A DNA stretch of 64,000 nt from VRUE01 sp963718755. GTDB lineage: Bacteria > Actinomycetota > Thermoleophilia > Solirubrobacterales > 70-9. The stretch lies in assembly GCA_963718755.1 (NCBI GenBank), contig OY970376.1:806001-870000 (forward strand), given 5' to 3'. The notes beneath the pieces are model-generated. The model ran no database searches and was not told the DNA's origin. It saw only the letters and a program-made list of their open reading frames with translations. The translations under genes and the position numbers were made by a program. Of the stretch, positions 8,090 to 16,243 are shown piece by piece (position 1 is the first letter of the stretch; every line of letters starts with the position of its first letter).

Positions 8090-8907
8090 TAGCGGAGGGG
8101 TACCCAGTCGCTGGCGATGATCCGCAGCGCGCTCGGGTTGCTGCGAGTGAAGTTGATGAACTCTTTGGCGACACCCGTGGCCGCCCCGCGACTGACCAGG
8201 AAGAAGTTACGGGTGCCGGCGTACTGGCCCGACTTGGCGTTGCGCAGGGTGCAGGGAACACCCTGGTAGGGCACGACGTGCAGGCCGTGGGTGAAGCTGA
8301 AGGAGGCATAGCCGATCGCGTTGGGGTCCGATTTGAGCGTCTGCGCCTGCAGGCCGTTCGACGATTTGGTCGTCGCGCTTCCGGCCACCCTCAGGGTCTG
8401 TCCCATGAAGATGTTCTGGAAAGCGTCCTGGGTTCCGGAGGCGGCGGTACGGACGACGAGGTCGATCGGCCCGCTCGCGCTCGCTCCCGGCACCTGGCTC
8501 CAGCTGCGGATCCGGCCGGAGAAGATGTCCTGGATCTGCGTCTGGCTGAGGGTGGCGACCGGGTTGGAGCTGTTGGTCACCACGCAGACCGCGTCGCGGG
8601 CGAATTTGTTGAAGACGATGCCGCCCGGATCGGCGGGTTTCGGGTCGCGCGATGACATCCCCAACGAGACGCGGCCACGCGAGACATCGGTGATGCCGAT
8701 GTCGGAACCGCCTTGCAGGATCACGAACTTGACCTTGCCCTTGTACTTGGGCTGCTTGACGAAAGCCTTTGCGAGCAGGGTGGCAAGCGGCGCGATCGAG
8801 GTCGATCCGCTCATCGTGATCGTGGCTGCCGAAGCCGACGCGGTGACGGCAAGCGACAGGGCGACGGCCAACGCTGCGACAGCCGCCATGGGACGGTTTC
8901 GATTCAT
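8089..8907 (-). CDS. pstS: phosphate-binding protein PstS
   Basis: This 272-residue exported phosphate-binding protein has a cleavable signal (MNRNRPMAAVAALAVALSLA..., likely cut after ASA). Binding-loop motifs of PstS are present: SGSTSIAPL near the mature N-terminus, SRDPKPADP, and TAASGTQDAFQNIF. The ATG at 8907 is preferred because AGGAG lies 10 bases upstream; the open frame runs on to 9225 without conserved sequence. There is no lipobox Cys, so it may be freely secreted or retained by the wall. It heads the pst operon, directly downstream of a PHO-box-like repeat. Confidence 0.93.
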   Translation of the reverse strand: MNRNRPMAAVAALAVALSLAVTASASAATITMSGSTSIAPLATLLAKAFVKQPKYKGKVKFVILQGGSDIGITDVSRGRVSLGMSSRDPKPADPGGIVFNKFARDAVCVVTNSSNPVATLSQTQIQDIFSGRIRSWSQVPGASASGPIDLVVRTAASGTQDAFQNIFMGQTLRVAGSATTKSSNGLQAQTLKSDPNAIGYASFSFTHGLHVVPYQGVPCTLRNAKSGQYAGTRNFFLVSRGAATGVAKEFINFTRSNPSALRIIASDWVPLR

Positions 8908-8970
8908 CAAGTTTTCGCTCCTGGAACGGGGGTTGTGTACCCAGCCAGTGTCGGGGCGGTCGCCCCTGCG

Positions 8971-9003
8971 AAAAGTGAACGCGACGTAACCGAATGGTGA
9001 AAA
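8971..9003 (-). promoter_or_regulatory. PHO-box-like triple 11-bp repeat upstream of pstS
   Basis: Read on the minus strand, three units with 11-bp periodicity are visible: TTCACCATTC, GGTTACGTCGC and GTTCACTTTTC. The outer units match the actinobacterial PHO box core GTTCAC, the binding site of the phosphate-starvation regulator PhoP/PhoB; the middle unit is degenerate. The site lies between pstS and the divergent regulator gene at 9095 and could control both. Confidence 0.6.
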
Positions 9004-9094
9004 ACCGGTAACAGGCACGTCGATAACAGAATCTTCTCCAGTTCGACACATCTCGTTTACCGGCTGGCCACGTCGGTTCGAGAATCTTGCCAGC

Positions 9095-9430
9095 GTGGCC
9101 CAGACCTCGAGCTCACCGAAGAGGGTGCGCCTGATCGGCAACGTGGAGATCCGCGCGGCGGAGTTCCAGGTGCTGATCGACGAGCGGCGCGTCGGCCTCA
9201 CCGTGCGCGAGTTCGAGCTCTTCATGCTGCTCGCCGAACGGCTCGACGCGGTAGTGCAGCGACCAGAGATCTACGCCCTGATGTGGGGCGGCGAGATGCC
9301 GCGGCGTGACCGCTCAGTCGACGTGCTGATCCGGCGGGTGCGAGCCAAGCTCGAGCAGGTCGCACCCGAATGGCGCTACATCCACACGCATTTCGGCATC
9401 GGCTACAGGTTCAGCCCCGAGCCGGCGTAG
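9095..9430 (+). CDS. winged-helix DNA-binding protein (PhoB/OmpR effector domain without receiver)
   Basis: The 111-residue product is a Trans_reg_C-type winged helix from start to end. It has the recognition-helix region RSVDVLIRRVRAKLEQ, the strand WRYIHTHFGIGYRFSPE at the end, and LTVREFELFMLLAER at the first helix. In OmpR/PhoB proteins this domain follows a phosphorylated receiver; no receiver is encoded here and the GTG at 9095 leaves only about 15 extra residues. Position, divergent from pstS with a shared PHO-box-like repeat, suggests a role in pst control. How its activity would be switched is unknown. Confidence 0.85.
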   Translation: MAQTSSSPKRVRLIGNVEIRAAEFQVLIDERRVGLTVREFELFMLLAERLDAVVQRPEIYALMWGGEMPRRDRSVDVLIRRVRAKLEQVAPEWRYIHTHFGIGYRFSPEPA

Positions 9431-9441
9431 CCCAGCCTTGA

Positions 9442-10173
9442 TCACCTCAAATGGCCGGCATTGCCCTGGGCGAAGTTGAAGGCGCAGCGGAAGTTCTCCG
9501 GCTGGCCGACCGGCTTGCCGCCGGCGAAGCCGCCGTGGTCCTCGTTGTCGTAGACGGTTATGTAGTGGAGCGTTTCCGGGGCCGGGTCTGCCGGCAGCGG
9601 CGCCGGGTTGGGCTCGCCGGCCTTGGGGTCGCCGCGTGAGCCTTCGCTGATGCCCTGCGAGCCAGCGGCACGGCCCCCAGAGGCCGTCGTGGTCAGCGTC
9701 GCGCTCATCTCGCGTTTGTCCTTGAGGCCATCGGTGGGGTCGACGTCGGTCGAGGCGGTGACCTCGTTGTCATCGACGCGGCCGGACAGCTTCACGTAGG
9801 GCGCGGCGCCGATCAACTGCGCCGCGGTCGGCAGGTAACCGCCGAGCTGGGCGCACTTCTGGGTGGCAAAGAAGTAGTCGTTGCGGCCGACGTCGCCTTT
9901 CTCGAGCGGGTAGGGGTTGGTCATCATGCAGACCGTGCCGATCTTCACCGTCTCCGGCGAGCAGTGGTCGAAGACGGTCTTCGGCAGGACGCTCGGCGGG
10001 AACTTCCTCTTCGCGTTGAGGCGCAGGACGCCGAATTTGCGCGGCTTGAGGCTGGGGCCGGGCAGATGTCGCTTGGCGATCGATTCGGCAGCCCCGGAGA
10101 GCACGAAGGCGCCCAGGGCGAGGACGAGCGCCGACCAAGCGACGACGCCGACGGTGCGGGGGTTGGTCATCAT
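9442..10173 (-). CDS. membrane-anchored exoprotein, last gene of the ftsH operon
   Basis: This 243-residue protein has an N-terminal membrane helix or uncleaved signal (about residues 8-30). An extracytoplasmic region follows in which VCMMTNPYPLEKGDVGRNDY, the Cys/Gly segment KCAQLGGYLPTAAQLIGAAPY and the terminal FRCAFNFA resemble, in order, conserved stretches of the formylglycine-generating-enzyme/C-type-lectin-like fold. The resemblance is weak and catalytic Cys residues cannot be assigned, so I call only a possible degenerate member. A Gly/Pro-rich insert (about 165-205) separates the halves. The start overlaps the stop of the 1485-residue gene as ATGA. It converges with the regulator gene ending at 9430. 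Confidence 0.75.
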   Translation of the reverse strand: MMTNPRTVGVVAWSALVLALGAFVLSGAAESIAKRHLPGPSLKPRKFGVLRLNAKRKFPPSVLPKTVFDHCSPETVKIGTVCMMTNPYPLEKGDVGRNDYFFATQKCAQLGGYLPTAAQLIGAAPYVKLSGRVDDNEVTASTDVDPTDGLKDKREMSATLTTTASGGRAAGSQGISEGSRGDPKAGEPNPAPLPADPAPETLHYITVYDNEDHGGFAGGKPVGQPENFRCAFNFAQGNAGHLR

Positions 10174-13100
10174 CTGCGGCTCCTTCGGTTGCGTTCTGCG
10201 CGGGTGAAAGCGGGGGCGGGCAGGTTGCGATTGCGGCCGGCACCGGGTCCGCCGCGCGCCGAGGCCCCAACCAAGGCTGCAAGCAGCACCAGGCCGAGCA
10301 GGTAGGGCGGCACGGACATGCCGCTGTCGGGCTCGTAGCGGGAAAAGGCCTGCGATTCCTCGATCGCCGCCTCCTCTTCGCGCTTTTCCTCGACCTGGTA
10401 GGTGCGGGCCGGGGCGCCACCTGGGGGCAGCGGTCGCACGATCGGGGGCGGCGGGGGCGGCACGATCGCCGGGACGACGCCCAGCGGTGGCGTCGGCGGC
10501 ACCAGGAAGGACGGCGGTGCCGGCGGATTCGGGGGAGGCGGGTTTGGCACCGGTGCCGGCGGCGGTGCCGGCGTCGCAGCTGGTGCCGGCGGGGGCGGCA
10601 CGAAGTCAACCGGGGGGCTGCCGCCAGGGGCCGGCGCAGGTGGTGGTGGCGCCGGCGGTGGAGCGACCGCGCTCGCCCGTTTGAAGCGGTCCGGCCGCAG
10701 CGGCCGCGTGCCGCAGGGGCGCTGCACGCTGCCGCCGAGCACGGTCAGCTGTTCGGAGTAGGAGAAGCCGCCGGCGCTGACGGTCACCGTCGTCGTGCCG
10801 GCGTTGAACGGGCAGAGAAGGCCGGAGGAGTTGTCGGTGACGACCCTGTCTCCGGCGTCGAGGAAGGGCTTGCGCAGGTTGGTCGAGGCTGGATCCTGTT
10901 TGACGAAGTCGGCGATGTCGGGATCGGAGGAGACGAAGCTGTACTCGGGGGCGATCCGTGCTGAGCAGCCCGCAACAAGGCACTGCTCGGGCGGGAAGAG
11001 CGTGTAGGGGTCGCCGCCGGAGGGATCCGGATTACCGGAGCCGGCGGCCGCCTGTCCCCAGCGGTCGCCGCCGCGAGGCCGGCGGCCGAGACCGCGAAAG
11101 AGGGCGGGTCGTGAGCGGCGCAGCAGCGTGCCGTCGGTCGCCTCGAGGGAGAGGTCCTCGATCACCGGGATCAGCCGCACGCGGACCCCGACGACGTTGG
11201 AGCCCGGGTTGGGCTGACCCAGCTCGAGCAGCAGTACTCCGCTGTCTCCGAACAGCGCGTCGGCGGTCTGCTGCCCGATTGCGCCGGCGATCTGGGAGCG
11301 GTAGCCGAGCGTGCCCACGCCGAAGCTGGGAATGGTGTTCGCGGCGCCGCTTGGGATGCGCATCGAGCGGTTCTCTTCTGGGCGGTCGAAGAGGTAGACC
11401 GAAGCGCCGCCGTCGACCAGGACCTGCGCCACCTGATCGCCGTCGCTGGCGACGTTTAGCTTTGGGCTGAAGCTGGTGTTGAGGCTGCGATTGCCCATCA
11501 CCACCACAGGGATTCCCTTGCCGCGGGCGTCGGCGAGCACCGCTTCCAGCCAGGGCAGCTGCGCCTCGCCCCCCGGGTTCTGGTGAGAATCGCTTGCTGC
11601 CAGCGATCCGAGCGAGTTGTCGATCACGACTACGCGCACGGTGCCCCCCGCTCCGCTGCTGTCGAACGCGTAGTGCGTGCGCGCCGCCCCGGGCGTTGGT
11701 GCGGCGCCGGGAATCCCGGCGGTGGAGATGCCGGGCGCGGGCGGGCCGGAGCCCAGCGGAGCGGGAAAAGCGGCGAAGGCAGTGCGAAAGACGCCGGCTC
11801 CAAAGCCACCGAATGCGTCGTCGGAGCCAAGCGCGGGGAACACCGGCAGGCTCGGCTCCGCACCGAGAAGCTGTGCGTAGCGCGTTCCGTCGGCGTCGCC
11901 GAGGCCCGTCTTCACCCGGTTGCCGGTGTAGAGCAGAGCTCGCGGGCCGTCCGGGTTGCCGTGCATCGCGGCGACCGTGCGCAGCGCCGCGACCAGCGTG
12001 CGGTCCGGGCCGATCGAGTGCGGCGCCAGGTCGGCACAGGCCGAGTCGCACTCGGCGTGGCCGGCGACCGCGAGGCGGATCGATCCCCCCGGCAACGGCA
12101 CGGCATGAGTCCCCGCGGCCGCCGGTGCCGACCCCGCGCCGGAGCCGTAGCGGAAGACCGTCGCCGTGCGCACGCGGGCCCGGATCGCGCGTCCGGTCGA
12201 GTTGCGGGCCGAGGTTCCCCGCCCCATCGAGTCGATGTCGCCGCTCCAGCCACCGACCGCCCAGCCATTGCCGGAGGAGTCGAGGGCGAGCGATAGCACC
12301 GGGTCGCTCTTCAGCGGGCGGTCGTCGCTCGAGCTGGCAAAGGCGGTCCGCTGCTCGTCCTGCCAGCCGTTGGCGGTCTCGCGCAACAGGTAGCCGTCGC
12401 CCGGCAGCGCAAAGGGCGGCGGGATCGGCGGCGGCAGCGTCGGATCCTGTTCGGGCAGGTCGTCGGCGGGCGGATAGCCGATCTGCGGCAGCACGGAGAC
12501 GACCGCCCGCACCGAGCCTCCGTCGCGGATAGCGGCGGCGGCAATCGCCGTAGAGCCGAGCAGTGGCTGATTCGAGAAGCGCCAGGGGGAGCCGGCGCTG
12601 TCGCGCTCGATGACGATGTCGCGACCGGCTGCGACCGCCCCCCCGTCGGGCAGGCCGGCGACCGCGAAGAGCTGTGGATTGCCAGAGCGGACGCTCTCGA
12701 GAAGCGCGTGCGCCGAGGGGTCCACGCGCCAGGCGCCGCCGTCGTTGACGAGCAGGTCGCCGCCGGCAGCGACGATCGCCTGGCTGCCGGCGAAGGCGAT
12801 CGAGGTCAAGCCGGCGCCCTCAAACCCGGCTGGAGGGGGCGTCGGGTCCCAACTCTTGCCGAAACTGAGCAGGACGCCGTTCTTGCCAACCGCGTAACCA
12901 CGGTCGGGGTTGCCGGGCTCGAAGGCGATGTCCAGCAGGTTGCCTTCAAAGCCAATCGGGATCCCCGGGTCCTGCACCCAGAGCTCGTCGGCAGCGTTCC
13001 ACTGCCACATCGCCCCGACGTCGCCGACCGCGTAGGCGGTCCGTCGCTCCGGCCAGGCCACCCCGCGCAGGCTCGCCTTGTTGACGCTGCCGCTCGAGGA

Positions 13101-14627
13101 GAGCAGAAACTCCCGTTGCCATCCCCGCCCCGGTTGGTAACGGGCGACTGAGCCATCGGCGCCGACCGCAAGGGCGGCGGAACCGAGCGAGCCCGGCGAG
13201 GCTCCCGGCGCCGGCGTGACATCGGTCAGCGGCGCGCGCAGCGACAGCGGCCACGGCCGTGGCAGGCCTGGCGGCGTGGCCGAGGAGATCTCGACCGGCC
13301 CCTCGAGCCAGCCATGATCGGCGTCGGCAAACGCACCGCTGGCACGGAAGCTGGCACCCCCACCCGGCATCCGCGCGAATTCCCCGTCGGCAAAGCGCAG
13401 GTAGGTGCCGTGGTTGCTTTCCTCACCCCCGCCTGGCTGCAGCGGGTTGGTGATCACGCGCGTGCCGAATTCGCCGCCCGGCCAGGCGAAGCTTCGATAA
13501 CCGCCCTGGCGCGAGAACTTGGCGCCGAGCGGTCGGTCGCAGGCTTCGATTTCGGCATCGCACCAAGCGCCGGTCACGGTGTCGCCGCCGCTGTCGTAGA
13601 AGAGCGTCACGTCGCGGCTGACGCCCCCGATCGTCGCGGTCAAATCGATCCAGGCGCCGTCGGAGGTGACGGTCAGTGGCTGCGAGGCTCCGGCGACCGG
13701 GGCGACGCCGGCGATTTCCTGACCGGGCTCCTCGGCGGCGGCGAAGGCAGTGCCTGCAAGCGTCCGCTCGACCCAGAGTGGCCCTTCAGACGTGGAGGTT
13801 CGCTCGAGCAGCACGAGGGAGCGGCTCGAGGTTTCATCGTCGGGGAGAGCCAGCGCCCAGGCATTGCCCAAGCCGGTTGCGTCGATTGCCAGGATCCGGA
13901 ATTTTCCTGGCGAGTCAACGGGTACCTCGACTGGCTCCCATTCCCAGGCGGTCCCGTCGTAGTGCACGATGCGGTCCGCCACCGAGCGGCCCTGGGGCCC
14001 GAAGAGCAGCCCGGTGCGACCGCCCTCGTCGAACGCCGCGACGGCGACGGCACCCGAGCCCTGATCGTCCGCCAGCGCGTCCGCCGGTGCTTCCCCTTCG
14101 GCCGGACGCAGCACGTCGGCGGGCGGAGCGGCCAGGGCGCGCCAGTTTTTGCCCGGATCGTGGTAGAGCACAACCACCTGCTGGCCCACCGGCCGTTTCA
14201 GATCGCGCCCGACCAGGACGCCCCCGCCGGTGCGGGTGATCCGGGCCGAGAGCGGATTCGGGATCGGGCCGCGATAGGGGTTGCCGTTCTCGTCGACCGG
14301 CAGGTCGAACACCTGCCAGCCGGACCCGTCGGTGTAGCGCAGGAAGGCGAGCTGCGGTTCCGGCGGACCGGAGCCGGCGATTTCGAGGCGGCGCGATCCC
14401 ACGGTGACCGTGCCGACGCTCTGCGGCAGGCGGCGAAAACCCCAAGTTTCGCCCGGCTCTCCCGCCGTCGCGGCCCCCATCAGCACGCTCGCCGGATCGG
14501 CAACTCCGAGCAGCGGCAGCGGCCCGCTCGTGCCGACAGCGCTGCGCCCGCTGCCGGGCGCGACCACGGCCAACACCACCGCGAGGAGAAGGGCGAAGCC
14601 GATCAAGCTGCCCGAGCGCTCGCTCAC
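10170..14627 (-). CDS. large surface protein: propeller-like repeats plus degenerate calcineurin-like phosphoesterase region
   Basis: The 1485-residue product has an N-terminal signal/anchor helix, about 750 residues of propeller-like repeats (TAYAVGDVGAMWQW, RGYAVGKNGVLLSFG; WD/Ycf48-like), then a region resembling calcineurin-like metallophosphoesterases. That region reads ALLYTGNRV, FPALGSDDAF, WLEAVLADARGKGIPVVVMG and GNRSL, where active enzymes have GD, GNHD and GHxP/H motifs, so the metal ligands look lost. A beta region, a very Pro-rich stalk (about 1340-1440), a Glu-rich patch and a C-terminal membrane helix (PYLLGLVLLAALVGA) with an Arg-rich tail follow. The layout implies a protein tethered to the membrane with a stalk crossing the wall. 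The start overlaps the previous stop (ATGA). Confidence 0.82.
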   Translation of the reverse strand: MSERSGSLIGFALLLAVVLAVVAPGSGRSAVGTSGPLPLLGVADPASVLMGAATAGEPGETWGFRRLPQSVGTVTVGSRRLEIAGSGPPEPQLAFLRYTDGSGWQVFDLPVDENGNPYRGPIPNPLSARITRTGGGVLVGRDLKRPVGQQVVVLYHDPGKNWRALAAPPADVLRPAEGEAPADALADDQGSGAVAVAAFDEGGRTGLLFGPQGRSVADRIVHYDGTAWEWEPVEVPVDSPGKFRILAIDATGLGNAWALALPDDETSSRSLVLLERTSTSEGPLWVERTLAGTAFAAAEEPGQEIAGVAPVAGASQPLTVTSDGAWIDLTATIGGVSRDVTLFYDSGGDTVTGAWCDAEIEACDRPLGAKFSRQGGYRSFAWPGGEFGTRVITNPLQPGGGEESNHGTYLRFADGEFARMPGGGASFRASGAFADADHGWLEGPVEISSATPPGLPRPWPLSLRAPLTDVTPAPGASPGSLGSAALAVGADGSVARYQPGRGWQREFLLSSSGSVNKASLRGVAWPERRTAYAVGDVGAMWQWNAADELWVQDPGIPIGFEGNLLDIAFEPGNPDRGYAVGKNGVLLSFGKSWDPTPPPAGFEGAGLTSIAFAGSQAIVAAGGDLLVNDGGAWRVDPSAHALLESVRSGNPQLFAVAGLPDGGAVAAGRDIVIERDSAGSPWRFSNQPLLGSTAIAAAAIRDGGSVRAVVSVLPQIGYPPADDLPEQDPTLPPPIPPPFALPGDGYLLRETANGWQDEQRTAFASSSDDRPLKSDPVLSLALDSSGNGWAVGGWSGDIDSMGRGTSARNSTGRAIRARVRTATVFRYGSGAGSAPAAAGTHAVPLPGGSIRLAVAGHAECDSACADLAPHSIGPDRTLVAALRTVAAMHGNPDGPRALLYTGNRVKTGLGDADGTRYAQLLGAEPSLPVFPALGSDDAFGGFGAGVFRTAFAAFPAPLGSGPPAPGISTAGIPGAAPTPGAARTHYAFDSSGAGGTVRVVVIDNSLGSLAASDSHQNPGGEAQLPWLEAVLADARGKGIPVVVMGNRSLNTSFSPKLNVASDGDQVAQVLVDGGASVYLFDRPEENRSMRIPSGAANTIPSFGVGTLGYRSQIAGAIGQQTADALFGDSGVLLLELGQPNPGSNVVGVRVRLIPVIEDLSLEATDGTLLRRSRPALFRGLGRRPRGGDRWGQAAAGSGNPDPSGGDPYTLFPPEQCLVAGCSARIAPEYSFVSSDPDIADFVKQDPASTNLRKPFLDAGDRVVTDNSSGLLCPFNAGTTTVTVSAGGFSYSEQLTVLGGSVQRPCGTRPLRPDRFKRASAVAPPPAPPPPAPAPGGSPPVDFVPPPPAPAATPAPPPAPVPNPPPPNPPAPPSFLVPPTPPLGVVPAIVPPPPPPIVRPLPPGGAPARTYQVEEKREEEAAIEESQAFSRYEPDSGMSVPPYLLGLVLLAALVGASARGGPGAGRNRNLPAPAFTRAERNRRSRR

Positions 14628-16243
14628 TTCCGCTTGATCTCCTTGGTCTCAAAGGCGAGTCGGGTCGGGTAGCGATCGCGGCTCAGCTGCAGGCTGAGGC
14701 TGCGCTGGCCCGGAGCAAGGACACGAGGCGGGGTCTGGGCGACGGTACGACCGCCCCGCTTGGCAAGAAGTCGCACCCGGGCGCGTCGGGTCAGGGTGAA
14801 GGTCACGGTGAGCCGCAGCCCGCGAAGCCTGGACTTGACGCCCCGGAGCAACGACGGCAGGCGCTTCACCCTGCCCTCTTTCGGAGTTTCTTCGACCAGC
14901 GGCAACGGCGGCGGCGCGAACAGCTGTGAGTCATCGATCGGCAGCCGGTCGGGGACGAACTGCTCGGCCGACTCGTTGGGACGGAACTCGATCGTCCCCT
15001 GGAAGGCGGGGTCGGTGTCGCGGGGAAGCGGGGTCCCGTCGCTGTAGTGGAAGAGCCAGCCGGCCCAGGTGACCATCCAGCAGTCGTTGGGTGCCGGGCA
15101 GGCGATCCGAGCGGCGCTGCCTCGGCCGGCGCCGGCGGCCGGCAGCCTGGTGGTCGTCGTGGTGCCGTCTGAGGCAATGCGCGCCACCGTCGCCTTGGCG
15201 TTGACGCTGCGGCGATCGGCAAAGGGGACGACCGCCGCCATCGCTTCGTCCGTGCCGGGGATCGCGGCGACGTCGCCGAGCCGGTCGAGTTCGCCGAACG
15301 CCGGCCCGCTCAGGGTCAGTTCCTGGAAGGCGCCACCGATGAGACGGGCTGCCAACGGTTTCCGTACGACGGCGCCGGCGTCCGGTGCGGCCGGACCGGA
15401 CGCGGCGCCACCGCCAACGGCCCAAAGATTCGTCCCATCGCTGTCCATCGCCAGCAGCTCGGATTCGCCATTCGGCCCGACGGCGGGAACGAAGGGGTCG
15501 TTGGTGAAGGTCGTGCCCGAAATCTCATGGATCAGCCGGGGCACGAGCTCCGGCTCGGCGAGGTCGACCGGCTCGGTGCGGTTCTCGGGCGCGCGACCGA
15601 CCAGAGTGCTCTCGTAGAGCGCACCGGCGTGAAACTGCATGTCGCTGACCCCCCTTCCCTGGGGGCCGTAGAAGCTGAGCAGGTCGCTGCCGTTCCAGTG
15701 CAGATGGTAGGCGCCGACCCTTTCGCCGAGCGTGTCTTCGGAGCCGACGCCGCCGAACCAGCAGTCGTCCGGACCGTTGCAGGTCGCCGACATCATCTGG
15801 CGGAAGGGGTCCGGCGAATCGATCCGCGCGCTCCAGGAGCCGACCACCTGGCCGTCCTTGAAGCGGCAGAGGGCAAGGCCGGAGCCGTGGCGCGGCAGGC
15901 TCGGTTCGCTGACGACCCAGAACTCGGTCGGGCCGGCCCAGGCGATTCGAGCGGTGTCGCCCGGCCCGCCGCAGACGGTGGCGAGCTGGTGCCAGCTCTG
16001 CCCGTCCCAGCTGTAGAGGCCGCGGGGGATCGTGTCGTTGCCCTCGATCGTGAGCAGACCGCGGTTGGATTCCCAGAACTGGAGATCGCCGGGCGCCCCG
16101 AGCGGGACTTTGAAAGGTGCGCCCGCGGGCGGTGGCGGCTGCTCGAGGCGCCAGATCGCTTCCGCGGCTCGGGCCTCGCCGGGGGCAAGCATCAGCGCCG
16201 CCGCAACCACCCCGGCGAGCGCGAATGTCGGGGCCCTACTCAC
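14624..16243 (-). CDS. secreted propeller-like protein with C-terminal beta domain
   Basis: I place the start at the GTG at 16243, which overlaps the end of ftsH and gives an immediate signal peptide (MSRAPTFALAGVVAAALMLA, cut after ARA) and 539 residues. The body has repeats of the CPAPNDCWMVTW and CNGPDDCWFGGVG type, a Cys-x(n)-DCW pattern found in actinobacterial secreted beta-propellers. The last 90 residues form a basic beta domain (RLTVTFTLTRRARVRLLAKR) like those ending several other secreted proteins here. No catalytic motif is seen. It sits between ftsH and the 1485-residue gene, with overlaps on both sides. Confidence 0.82.
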   Translation of the reverse strand: MSRAPTFALAGVVAAALMLAPGEARAAEAIWRLEQPPPPAGAPFKVPLGAPGDLQFWESNRGLLTIEGNDTIPRGLYSWDGQSWHQLATVCGGPGDTARIAWAGPTEFWVVSEPSLPRHGSGLALCRFKDGQVVGSWSARIDSPDPFRQMMSATCNGPDDCWFGGVGSEDTLGERVGAYHLHWNGSDLLSFYGPQGRGVSDMQFHAGALYESTLVGRAPENRTEPVDLAEPELVPRLIHEISGTTFTNDPFVPAVGPNGESELLAMDSDGTNLWAVGGGAASGPAAPDAGAVVRKPLAARLIGGAFQELTLSGPAFGELDRLGDVAAIPGTDEAMAAVVPFADRRSVNAKATVARIASDGTTTTTRLPAAGAGRGSAARIACPAPNDCWMVTWAGWLFHYSDGTPLPRDTDPAFQGTIEFRPNESAEQFVPDRLPIDDSQLFAPPPLPLVEETPKEGRVKRLPSLLRGVKSRLRGLRLTVTFTLTRRARVRLLAKRGGRTVAQTPPRVLAPGQRSLSLQLSRDRYPTRLAFETKEIKRK

